A stretch of DNA of 64,000 nt from Telmatactis stephensoni. Taxonomy: Eukaryota; Cnidaria; Anthozoa; Actiniaria; Isophelliidae. Shown piece by piece: positions 50,396 to 62,000 of the stretch. The number at the start of each line of letters is the position of its first letter. Within the stretch, counting starts at the first letter, position 1. A program made the position numbers and the translations under genes. Below the pieces are notes generated by a model. That model saw nothing but the letters and a program-made list of their open reading frames with translations. It searched no databases and was not told the origin of the DNA. The DNA is taken from NCBI GenBank assembly GCA_029948255.1, contig JALIZF010001644.1, positions 434,001-498,000 of the forward strand, written 5' to 3'.

Positions 50396-51513
50396 AAATG
50401 CACGCGGCTTAAGCCTTAAGAGTGCGGGACGATTGAGTTTCAACTCTGCATGGACAAAATTAAAAGAACTTCACGTCATGGTGAAAGTAGAAAAGACTCA
50501 TGTAAACATAAATATATTCTTGTCCCAGTTTCCATGGAAACGTCTCGCTCGAAAATCGTGTCCGTCCTTTTTCCCATCCCGTGTCCCGTGTCCCTCAGCA
50601 TATGAACAAGCCCTAGAGATAAATAAGGTCTGTTATCACTTGCAAACTGTACAACAAAGGACAAAAGACTGATTTAAAAGAATAAAGCGTAGTTCAGACG
50701 CCGCACTTTCCATGTTTCGTTCGCGATTCAAATTCTAGTTAAAGCATTATCATTCGAATGACTAAGCGAAAGGCATTCTAAATCGTACCAGCAGTTTCAA
50801 ATATAAATACACCGTACTTTCATGCATTTCATTGAAACAAGCACGGCGCATGGTTAGTACAGTATCTGAACTAGGCGTAAGAGAATAAGCATAAGACGTC
50901 AAGAAGAGACTTGGCGTCGCAACGTTGTCACGGAAGTCACGCAACGGACGAATGTGGTAGTATATTCGTCATCTCACGTGCTGTTCTCGCTTCGTGTCGT
51001 GTCGCGTTTGCTAAATCAGCCTAATGACGAAAATATAACCCAATTAACTATTTCTATTATCATTTCGTTTGATATATCTCGACTTGTATTGCGTTACTTG
51101 TGAGCTAGTGTGCTCAGACAGTTGCAAGTTTCTTTTCCAACTACTGAATAGGTACCACGTTTTTTATGCGGTTTTGGAAGGTTTTAGAACGTGAGAAAGC
51201 CTCAACTGCCGTCAACGGGGAACCGCGATGACGACGGTCATTATGTTTTGTTTTAGGCCTCCGTTCACAAAGCATACGAAACTTACGAGTACTTGTCAAT
51301 CCAAAAGTAACCGAGAGTTTTTCCGAGGATTTACAACTATTTTATCATCTTTTAAAAGCGAGCAGCTTTTATTTTGCAATTTCTTCTTATTTTATGGTAA
51401 TTTGACCAAATTCTCTTTCGTTTGCAATAAAAATGTTTGTTACATACGACTTTACGAGTACTCTTAAATTACACATGCTTTGTGAAACGGGGACCAAGTC
51501 GCGGCAGTAGGTC

Positions 51514-51765
51514 TAGCCACCTCCGCAGGCTACTCATTTCTATTGGATTTCCTGTAATAGATAAATGAGGAGAGGGGAACTGGAACCAGAAGAGAGGAAG
51601 ACTGGGGACGAGGGGAGGAGAGAAAATGAGGAGGAGTAGGCAACTCCCGTTTTTTCTTTCCCCCTGACCCCCTCCCCGCTCATCTCAGTTTTTGGCTCGC
51701 TCCCAGTCTCTCTTCTTTGCAACAGGAAGCCCAAGTGATAAAGGAGTTGCCTGCAGAGGAGGCTA
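51514..51765. mobile_element. Mutator-like element (252 bp) with 9-bp target duplication
   Basis: Termini TAGCCACCTCCGCAGG and CCTGCAGAGGAGGCTA. CAGTAGGTC lies on both sides (51505-51513, 51766-51774). It shares TTTGCAACAGGAAGCCCAAG with the copy at 11364. Confidence 0.85.
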
Positions 51766-52486
51766 CAGTAGGTCTACGTTTTGTGTCGGTAATTTTCATC
51801 CCCACACTAACCGCCAAGAAAACGGCCATATGGGAGTCTTTGTTCTCAACCAGTTTACGCTCCGTAGAGCGTCTTGTTCAGAACAAACAAAAAACAAGAT
51901 GGCGGGGAAAAAACAAAATGGCAACCGTTTATGAGATAATATCGTCAAAAAAACATTCTGCCGTGCTCCCTTGGACTCACGGGTACAATTAATTAATAAT
52001 TCTAATTTACGAGAAACGCCTCGTCCTTTCTACGTGCGCTCATAGGAGACCTCTGTTGTACAACTCCACCACTGTTCCATAGCTTATCAGATTTAGTCCA
52101 TCTTTCTATACAATAACTTTTCAAATTATCCACCCATTTATGTACCGATTCACATTTATTTATTTGCTCACCCGTACGCTACAGCACCCCAGCCGTTCAC
52201 CCAGGGAAATGGGGTTGGGGGACATTCATCCAGCCTCCCCGCCCTCCCCCTTTCACAGCGTTTTGGATAACTGCACATCCAATTTGGGTAATATTCGGCA
52301 TTTTCTGGTTTCAAATTAGGAAATGTTTTTTATGGTTTTTATCTCTTAAATAGTCAAAGCCGGTATGAATTCGAGGTAGTGAGTAAGACATTCATGATCA
52401 CGGGTCAGGTAGAGCAGTACGGGCATTTGTGCGTCTGGATATATATCATGTAAGGTCAGCGATATTTGATAGCTATACGACTTAAG

Positions 52487-52940
52487 AGGAGATTTATTTC
52501 AATATCGAGTAATAATGGCTAAAAGTGCCAAAAGCTATTGCCTCGTGCAAGTTATAATTCAAATTTTCGTTTTGGATTAACACTCAAGTTCTATTTTTAT
52601 TAGTAAGGAATTGATCTACTAAGATACAATTCCTGTTTAAATTAAAACAGTCTTTTGAGTTGTACAAAGTGGTTTTCCTGTATTTTTATTCAAATATAAC
52701 TTTCAAGCTGATTGTAAAGAATTATATGGCAATTGAGCGAAAAAAGGCCTAAAACTCGTTTTCGATTCAAATTTGCACTTTGGATTAACACTCTTATCCA
52801 TTTTTTATCAATCAAAACCACTTCTAAATAACCTAAACTTTCTGAAAGAATAACTTTGGCTTTGTACAACAGGTATTCTTCAGCGGAATAGTTTTTGTTG
52901 CCCAGTGCTTGAACGTGAAAAAAATCTCCTCTTAAAACGA
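52487..52940. mobile_element. Foldback element, about 450 bp
   Basis: TTAAGAGGAGATTT at the left faces AAATCTCCTCTTAA at the right, and inner parts (TTTGGATTAACACTC) are also repeated. It is non-coding. Confidence 0.55.
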
Positions 52941-53039
52941 AATTATTTTTTTTATATATTTGCATATGTGTAACAGCAGATTATTGTCAATATCATATCA
53001 TTATATCAGTGTTTTCTAGAGCCATTCTAGAGTCTCCAA

Positions 53040-55713
53040 ACTTGAGTTGAGTTAAGCATCAACATTACACTTGTCAGTGGTGTCACTGATGACCTAGCCT
53101 TTTCCAGCGCTTTTACGTCGTTTTGCCCTTTTGTTTTCTTGTATTTGGATTCTTGTTGTCAATTTCGTAATGTCATCTTCTTGTTTAGCTTTCTGAACCT
53201 CTAAACTTGTGTTGAGTTTAGCATCACCAGCATTACACTTGTCAATAGTGTCATTGATGGCCTTTTGCAACCTTGTCACGTCGTTCTGCTCTTTAGTTTT
53301 CTGAGCCTCCAAACTTGAGTTGAGTTTAGCATCACCAGCATTACACTTGTCAATGGTGTCATTGATGGCCTTTTGCAACCTTGTCACGTCGTTCTGCTCT
53401 TTAGTTTTCTGAACCTCTAAACTTGTGTTGAGTTTAGCATCACCAGCATTACACTTGTCAATAGTGTCATTGATGGCCTTTTGCAACCTTGTCACGTCGT
53501 TCTGCTCTTTCGTTTTCTGAACCTCTAAACTTGTGTTGAGTTTAGCATCACCAGCATTACACTTGTCAATAGTGTCATTGATGGCCTTTTGCAACCTTGT
53601 CACGTCGTTCTGCTCTTTAGTTTTTTGAGCCTCCAAACTTGAGTTGAGTGTAGCTTCACCAGCATTGCACTTGACAATGGTCTCATTGATGGCCTTCTGC
53701 AACGTTGTCACGTCGTTTTGCTCTTTAGTTTCTTGATTTTGAATTCTTGTGGTTAAGTTTGTAATATCACTGTGTTCTTTAGCTTTTTGAGCCTCCAAAC
53801 CTGAGCTGAGTTGCGCATCAGCAGCATTGCAGTTGTCAATGGTATCATTGATGGTCTTCTTCATGATTCTCAGCTCGTTTTGCTCTTGGATCTCTTGTGT
53901 GTGGATTCTTCTTGTTAACGTCGTTATGTCATTGTGTTCTTTAGTTTTCTGAGCCTCCAAACGTGAACTGAGCATAACATAAGCGTGATACATCGTGTTA
54001 AACATGACATAGAGGTCATATTGTAACTTTGTCATGTCGTTCTGCTCTTTAGTCTCCTGATTTTTAATCCTTGTTGTTAAAGTCGCTATATCATTGTGTT
54101 CTTTAGTTTTTTGAGCCTCTACACTTGAATTGAGTTTAGCATCACCAGCATTACACTTGTCAATAGTGTCATTGATGGCCTTTTGCAACATTGTCACGTC
54201 TGCGTTCTGCTCTTTAGTTTTCTGAGCTTCCAAACTTGAGTTGAGTTTAGCATCACCCGCAGCATTGCACTTGTCAATGGTGTCATTGATGTCTTTTTGT
54301 AATCTTGTGACCTCGGTTACAATTATCGTTCTTGTTAAGACATTTTCCTTCTGCAACTCCTTTACTTGTTGTTTAAGTTCTTGGATGACGTTGTTCAACT
54401 GTTGATTTGAAAGCTGGAAACCAATTTGAGGCTCTGTTGAAATAATCGACCTTATTAGATTAAGATGCTAGTTTACCAAGAAGGACTTACTTTGCTTCTT
54501 GAAAGCAAGATATTAAAATGCGTGTTTTATTAAGGAAGAGGAGGAAGTCATGCCCGAAATCAAATTAAACAGGGCCGGTTGGCGAAATTTGGTGGTCTTG
54601 TCTTCAGTTGTAATTCTTTTGTAGCTTAGGCTTAGAAATGGAAACCGATATTAAGTTTGTTTCGTCTTAATATCTGCATATCCATCTACTAGTGATAAAA
54701 GGCAGCAGCAATTACAAAGATGAAACAACCGACGCGAGAAAGAATTGCAGAAATTAATAATGTCAACATTAACAGTCTCCAATATTGTTTAAATGAACTT
54801 TAATGATAATAACTTTATAATAACGTTAATATTTACAACGCGCATATAAGCATACATGCATATATATGCGCATATATGCTTATAAGCGCGCAACTTTAAG
54901 TAATCAATCATCAGTATATTCTGAGTATTCTCGGCTAACTGAAAGCATGAGAGCTGTGCTCGGAATGTTTACACGGCTGTTTGCTTATATGGTTTATAAT
55001 TATCCCGCTTACACTTTCACCTGATTTTTACTTTTGTTCCATGTAAAGTTCAGGGTCATCAATACTGACTCGGGGTCTCAAAAGCTTGTCAATAGTGCAA
55101 AATGGTCAAGATAACATGATCAACAGGAACATCGTTTTTATACACCGGACGCACGATCTGCCGCTCACTGCCCGAGGTGTCAGTTCGCACGACGACTAGA
55201 CATACGTATAAACGTTTTTATTGTTTTAACCACACGCCAATCATATAATGACCTAAGCACATGATAAGCATACACATAAGAAAAACAAGTTTTGTTTCTT
55301 ATATGCTTATGCTTACGTTTTTTCTCAGGTCGTCATGTGAACAGGGCCTAGTAATCTTGTCACCATTAAGATTTAGCAAAATCGGTCTTATGAGGGTATA
55401 CGCACCTTGCTCATTTGTCAACTTGCCACTTTGAATGCTTATCTTCCCTGTATACAACAGCACGACAAACGCTAAATCAAATATAGCAATAGCAAATACC
55501 AATAGCAAAAAAAACTTGTAAATAAGTGGTACTCTCTTCGTCGTATTATATCCATCCTTAAATTCATTTCCAAGATCTAGAAAATCCGCCGCGCCTTTAC
55601 TTAAAGATTTGATATTTTCTTCCAAAACTTTTCCTGCCGCTAAATATGCGGGATCAATCAGACTGATCTGAAAAGACCGGGCTATTGCCAATTTGATAAC
55701 CGATTGTACTCAT
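53040..55713 (-). pseudogene. Unit 7: decayed long-stalk copy lacking collagen and C-terminal exons
   Basis: Exon 1 (55406-55713) aligns to unit 6 exon 1. It starts MSTIGYQ at 55713 but has one extra base near 55656, giving a stop in the original frame. The other frame is open through the transmembrane segment (VPLIYKFFLLLVFAIAIF) but has no ATG. The stalk exon (acceptor at 54433) is open from there to about 53094, with about ten 36-residue units and two extra Ala codons. It then shifts frame (KRAKRRKS) and hits stops without the usual LSAK donor. Recognisable repeat sequence continues to about 53040. Between there and unit 6 exon 1 at 49926 I see no collagen or five-Cys exon. This is most simply a 5' fragment from unequal exchange. 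It could also serve as an alternative promoter and stalk spliced to unit 6, which would need transcripts to show. Confidence 0.72.
53094..54433 (-). repeat. 108-bp coding tandem repeat, unit 7 stalk
   Basis: About ten copies of the same 36-codon unit. Four to five near-identical copies ([15 protein letters not shown] variants) sit at 53.15-53.65 kb. Two copies carry an extra Ala codon (CNAAGDA and EQNADVT). The left end degenerates. Confidence 0.85.
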
Positions 55714-56227
55714 TTCAGCGTTTGGATTAAAACATCACTGAGGTCGGTTACTTTTGCTTTTTGATTTTATCCTGTTTGTAGCATTTTTATGCGTGCTGTT
55801 TTCACGCATGGTTGATATGGATATATTATTATTGGATATCAATATAGATTGAGTTCAATTTTGAGTTGCCGCAATTGCATACCTAAGGACTAGACAAAGG
55901 GAGCAGGCCCGTATACAGTTTTACGCTACAGAATTTCATTAGTTGTACATTTATTAACCTTAATGTGTTTTTGAGTAACTTTACTAGTTAGGCATTTTTT
56001 AAAATGCCTAAAAAAAAAAGTGTTGTAACCTTGACCGTTTTCATTGTAGGATTTATGCATAGCTCCCTGTGACAAGACCTTCACTATAACCCAAGCATAT
56101 AAGACCAACGGCGTAGGGTCTCGCTTTGACTGCAAATGTGATGTAAACAGGAAATTAGATTTAGCTTAGTTGTTATTAATATAAGGACTGCTGATATGAC
56201 GCACAAAGAAATTGTTAATTTACAAAA

Positions 56228-56365
56228 ACTTCAAAATGCAAAATGCAGACCAATAAAATTCAGACTGATAAAATTCAAGACTGATAAAATGCAGACCAAT
56301 AAATTGCAGACTGTCCAATAAAATGCAGACTGATAAAATGTAGACCAATAAAATGCAGACCGCTA
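56228..56365. repeat. Short tandem repeat, 17-19 bp
   Basis: Irregular copies of AAAATGCAGACCAATA and AAAATGCAGACTGATA alternate, about seven in all. Confidence 0.75.
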
Positions 56366-57617
56366 TATAACATATAATCTAATAAAACAAGCATATCAAA
56401 TAAAAGAGCTTTCAAATTAAATTGTTCTATTTTGAGGTGTAGCGAATGAGTAGCTTGAAAGACAGTGATAACCTACAGCAGTTTTCACCTTATTGCGGGC
56501 TAATTGGGGTGGACTCCCACATATTTCTCAATTTTATTCCCAAGGTACCAAAAACAGCCTCATGTCACGCTCTTTTTTTTACCAAATAATAAATAATCAA
56601 ATCGTCACTGTTGGTTTCAATTTTGACAATAGACTATCATTCATCGACCGTTACCGAAATATTTCTATCGGTTTGATCTCGTTGTTTAAATAACTCAAAA
56701 ATTAAGGTGCTGCTTTTCGTTAAAAGGGCTGATTTTCAGCATCTGGTCGTGAACACTCTAAAAGGTAAAAAGTGCATTTTGAGGGAAATACGACAAAAAA
56801 TTCCTCTGTAACTCGCAACTCGATCACATATAGGTCAAAGTAAAATGAAAGTAATTGATAAATGCACAGTCCAGTATATATCCAGTGATATATGCCCAAA
56901 AGTTTTTTTTCCGATAGTGCTTACAATAAAGATTGTAATGTTTGGACTTGCGATTGTAATTCGCTGGATAATGTTTTGTCGATCGTAACTGACTGATCTT
57001 TGTCTTTGGTTGGTTTTATTTTTTATCCTATGACGCGTACTCGGCCCTGCACGTGCTCTTAAGAAAACCTTCGAAGAAAATGACGTCAGCAGGTCCGGAA
57101 GGCTTTTCGAAGGTGGTCCGGAAAAACTCGTATCCGGACTCGGATCGGCCGCGCGCGCGCCAAAAATATAAATAGAATGGTCATATGATATGACAAATTC
57201 TTATTGACTGAGTTAGATCGGGCCGGATGGGAAAATATTTGACTCTTGGTCATTTGTATGGACCTTGCTGCGCTCGGTCGGTACAAGCCAAATATTTTCC
57301 CGTCCGGTCCTCCCACTCAGTCACCAAGTGCATAATCTTAACAAAATGTCATTGTCTGCTATTCAATTCAGTCACACATTGCCGTTGATCATGACTGTAT
57401 GCATTTCCGTTTCAAGTTCACTACCGAGACTGTAATGAAACATCAAAATGGCAGGACGAGTTGTGCACAGTAGTTTGTCACATTAGTCAGTTAAGAAGTT
57501 AGTTAGTTTTCAGAAGTATATGGTTGGTTGTAATTTTTAAAACCTGTGCCGGATCAATGATTCCAACAAATTTCTACTTGCCGTACCTAAATAGCCTATA
57601 TAGCCAGTCTGAACACT

Positions 57618-57914
57618 TTGAAAGCTCTTTTATTTGATATAGACCTATATACGGTCGGTCTGCTTTTTACTGGTCTGCATTTTATACCTGCCACTTCAGA
57701 ATGCACACAGAAGTGTTCAAGAACTGAACTCAACGAAAAGGAAAGAGGACTTTTAAAGCTTCGAAACATCGTTGACGAAAAACAGAAAGTAATCGAATTT
57801 CAGCTATACGTGAACTTCGGAAAACAATGCGACAGCCGATCGACTAGAAAGAGTGACTTGGCATACGTTTGGCTTCACATTAGAACACAGGGGGCCCACC
57901 TCATATCCTTTTGA
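57618..57914 (+). CDS. Unrecognised plus-strand ORF, possible exon fragment
   Basis: A 98-codon frame on the strand opposite the array. The first about 30 residues are hydrophobic. The rest (ELNEKERGLLKLRNIVDEKQ and on to about residue 85) has the balanced charged composition of real protein. A CAG acceptor just before AATGCACACAG suggests the coding part may start there as an internal exon. The end is created by the transposon at 57886. I do not recognise the protein. It may be a relic. Confidence 0.3.
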   Translation: MKALLFDIDLYTVGLLFTGLHFIPATSECTQKCSRTELNEKERGLLKLRNIVDEKQKVIEFQLYVNFGKQCDSRSTRKSDLAYVWLHIRTQGAHLISF

Positions 57915-58102
57915 GAAAATATGTAAAAAAACGCGAAAAATAAAACGCGAAAATATAGGAAAATAACGTAAAAAATTGTTGTCCGAGAGAGGCTGGAAGC
58001 GAGCGATGGAAGGAAATTGGGAGCGAGCGGAGCGCTTTTCTCCTTACTATTTTCGCGCTTTTTTAAAATACTTTCTCAAAAGGAAGAGGTGGGCCCCCTG
58101 TG
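57886..58102. mobile_element. Non-autonomous DNA element with 7-bp target duplication
   Basis: Termini CACAGGGGGCCCACCTC and its complement, with ATTAGAA on both sides (57879-57885, 58103-58109). Further inner symmetry includes TTTTGAGAAA and TTTCTCAAAA. It is 217 bp and non-coding. Confidence 0.82.
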
Positions 58103-59047
58103 ATTAGAACAATGTAATATACATTTATGTAATAGACATTTATTTAGACAAGCAAATTTTTATTTTTAGTCATTTTTCTATTTACAGCGCATTTAAAAGA
58201 AAGTCGCAATTGTACATGTATTTATCGTAATGTGTTTTTGAGTAATTTTGCTAATTAAGCATTTTATCAAGTGGTGTAACCTTGACCGTTTTGATTGTAA
58301 GATTTGTGTATAGTTTCCTGGGTCACACATCCTCTTTCACTATAACCCAAACATAAGACCAACGTTTAGTTTTCGCTTTGACTAGAAATGTGATGTAAAC
58401 AGGAAATTAGATTTAGCTTATTCAATTGTCTATACTGTCTATACTTGTCACCGACACTCATACGGCATTCACTAAGTATTTGTACAAACTAGTGAGGGAA
58501 TTTCGGGGTACGACTCAGTGTTAATTGGAAAGAACAGCCCTAAGTAAGGGGGAGCTGGTGCAAATAGAAAAGGTAACTGATTTTTGATGGCCCATTCCCC
58601 CTTTCTACATACATAACATTCTTACAGAGTGAGCGTTAAAACTGTGACCCCACCCTCTATTTGCACCAGCCCCCCTCCCTGCAAATAATGTCCGGTTCCT
58701 AAAAAGCGAACTATTTAAAATTTTAATAGATCTGATCACTGATCCAATTTCATTTATTTGGTCGTTCGTTCGTTCGATCGTTTGGTTGGTTGATTGGTTG
58801 GTTGAAGTATGAGAAAAAAATAGCTTTTGCCCTAATATTATCTTAAAAATAAACGAATTTTATTCGAATTTTATGATGAAATACAATGACCATGCTGAAA
58901 CTGGCTACCAGTAGGTTATTGAAAAGAAATATACTCGCTGTGGCCTCAGAGTTTTCGAGACTTTTTCAACTGAGTAGATTATCGCAAGTCAACTGTTAAT
59001 TTTCACCGAAGTCTAATGGCGCCGGCCGGTACTGTTCCATTAAGATG

Positions 59048-62000
59048 TCAAACCGGACATTCCGTGTACCACAAATAGCAAAACATTGTGTGATCAGCGA
59101 AGAAGGCGTAATTTCCTATCGCTGTGCAACGACAGACATATTGATTCTTTCCATTCACGATCTTGTGATCTTGTGCAACAATGTCAGCTAAGTTTGACGA
59201 ACAAGAAAAATGCACAATCTTTTTTCCCTGGAAGTAATTTAAAAAGAACATAACTGAGGTGATTTTTTTTCGTGTTTTAATTAGTACTAGAGTAGATTTC
59301 GTATGATTGTGAAAACGGCACCTCACGATCATGGCACGGTTACGACAGAAATTTCGAATGTTTTTATAGACAACACGGCACTGACACGGTCACGGCACGG
59401 TGCGGTCCGTTTCACACTCATACGAAATCTGCTCTATGTTACGACCGCACTAAATGTGGTACTTTTTTTTGCTAAGGTTAGGTCATTAGGATCAGATTTC
59501 AGCCGTCGTGGTTTCGTGCGCCCGCGATACCCTCTCGCGGGCGCACGAAACCACGACGGCTGAAATCTGAGCCTACTAGGTCATCATAGCTCCTTGCCAC
59601 GCTATCCGGTGCCTCGTTATACAAGGTGTCCCAAAAGTTCATGCCCCCTTTTTTAACTGCAATAGATTTTTATTAACTTTTTAACCCTTAGAGAACTGAG
59701 GGGGAGGACATTTTTTCAACTCTCAACATACGCCTGTGTTTTACTACCCATAACTTAAATCGAAAACTTACAAACGATTTTCAAATAAATGGCCCTCTAG
59801 ATCTTGTCTGTTGCTAGCGGTTTCCCCACAAAACAGCCTATATACTTCATGTAAATCCCGCAAATCCTTTCGAAGCGATGACGTAATTTTCTACGGCAAC
59901 AGCCGTACTTGGTTCTTTAAGGATTTAATAGCTTTTTATTAATTCTTATGATTTTTTCCGAGTTATATCTACTTTTGCTGTGGTTTGTTTTGTTATGTTT
60001 TGAAAATAAATCAACAAAAAAGGAAGCTCAAGAAACTCATGATTGCAAATTGTCGGAACGAAATGGGGGTACGCGAAAATGCGCACATTCGAAAAGAGCG
60101 CGTTTTGAACTTAAAATGCAAATAAATAATGTCTAACTTCTAAGGCCATCACAACTAAGTAAGAAAAGGCTAGAAGCTTTTTCATGAAATGTCCAGAAAA
60201 TGCTTCTCCATTAGCAAAAAATTAATAAGATAATACAAAATCAGGGGCATGAACTTTTGAGAAACCCTGTATATCAGGTCAGGGGTCCATTTGGATGCTC
60301 GGTGCCGTGCCAAAAAATCGTTTATACATCTACATGTAATGTACTACTGTACGTAGCGTACTTACGGGCTGTTCATCAACAATCACAGTAGTTGATGATG
60401 TAATGGTTGCCACAATCGACGATTGGTTTCTTTTCACAATACACTGGGTAAGACTCCCAGCACCTGATGGACCTTGGGTTCCCTGTGCCCCTTGCGCTCC
60501 TCGAGGCCCTTGTATTCCTTGTATGCCTTGTATCCCTTGGGGTCCCTGTGGTCCTTGACTTCCGTTGAATCCACGTGGTCCCTCCATCTTAGAAACTGCA
60601 TCGATCTATTGCACGGCAATGAGTTAATAATAAAAGTCTACTGTCGAGTCTAATGTTGTGAAACCTATAACTCACCAAAACAACAAAGTCAACAAGGACT
60701 TTTGAAATACATCCCAGAGAGGTTGGCCAGCTACTGAATCAGTATCCGTGACCAGTCAGTAACTGGACATCAAAAATATTTCAATTTAAGTCAATATTTT
60801 TCTGGGTGTCGGAGCTGTGTCTCGCATTTCGATAATAATTATCTGTGAAGACACGTGTACCTTCAAAAATATTTATTAACTAAACGTACGGCCTAACGAA
60901 CCTAACTGGATTTGCTTGTAATATTTGATGAATTTTTATCTTTGATTGATCCTTTTTTCATTTTAACGATTTAAAAAGAGAAAATACACTTTGCAAACGA
61001 TCACAACTGAAGTCCTTACCCTAGCTGACAAGGAGCTATTAATACTTTTGCATTTGCTGATGGAGTTATTGATGGAGTTCTGTAACGTTGCTACGTCATT
61101 TCGCTCCTTAGTTTCTTGATTTTGAATCCTTGTGGTTAAGTTCGTAATGTCACTCTGTTCTTTAGCTTTTTGAGCCTCCAAACTTGAGCTGAGTTGTGCA
61201 TCACCAGCATTGCACTTGTCAATAGTGTAATTGATGGCCTTTTGCAACGTTGTCACGTCGTTCTGCTCTTTAATTTTCTGAGCTTTCAAACTTGAGTTGA
61301 GTTTAGCATTACCAGCATTGCACTTGTCCATAGTGTAATTGATGGCCTTTTGCAACCTTGTCACGTCGTTCTGCTCTTTAATTTTCTGAGCTTTCAAACT
61401 TGAGTTGAGTTTAGCATTACCAGCATTGCACTTGTCCATAGTGTAATTGATGGCCTTTTGCAACCTTGTCACGTCGTTCTGCTCTTTAATTTTCTGAGCT
61501 TTCAAACTTGAGTTGAGTTTAGCATCACCAGCATTGCACTTGTCAATAGTGTAATTGATGGCCTTTTGCAACGTTGTCACGTCGTTCTGCTCTTTAATTT
61601 TCTGAGCTTTCAAACTTGAGTTGAGTTTAGCATTACCAGCATTGCACTTGTCAATAGTGTAATTGATGGCCTTTTGCAACGTTGTCACGTCGTTCTGCTC
61701 TTTAATTTTCTGAGCTTTCAAACTTGAGTTGAGTTTAGCATTACCAGCATTGCACTTGTCCATAGTGTCATTGATGGCCTTTTGCAACCTTGTCACGTCG
61801 TTCTGTTCTTTAATTTTCTGAGCTTCCAAACTTGAGTTGAGTTGAGCATCACCAGCATTGCACTTGTCAATGGTGTCATTGATGGCCTTTTGCAACCTTG
61901 TCACATCGTTCTGTTCTTTAATTTTCTGAGCTTCCAAACTTGAGTTGAGTTGAGCATTACCAGCATTGCACTTGTCAATGGTGTCATTGATGGCCTTTTG

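Larger units (their letters stand above)
49927..53039. other. Region between unit 6 exon 1 and the unit 7 stalk
   Basis: It contains foldback copies at 50.1-50.4 kb and 52.49-52.94 kb and the Mutator-like element at 51.5 kb. No collagen or five-Cys exon that would complete unit 7 is visible. Confidence 0.6.
55714..59047. other. Region between unit 7 exon 1 and unit 8
   Basis: A segment of about 230 bp at 55926-56160 recurs at 58190-58430. Also present are a 17-19 bp minisatellite (56228-56365), a short inverted repeat (57223-57309), the uncertain ORF at 57.6 kb, the element at 57886-58102 and an inverted repeat at 58546-58680. Confidence 0.5.

Noticed and set aside
59303..59563. Plus-strand ORF in the last intron of unit 8
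   Set aside because: It spans inverted-repeat DNA (GTCACGGCACGG and the 59.5-kb palindrome) and has no support.
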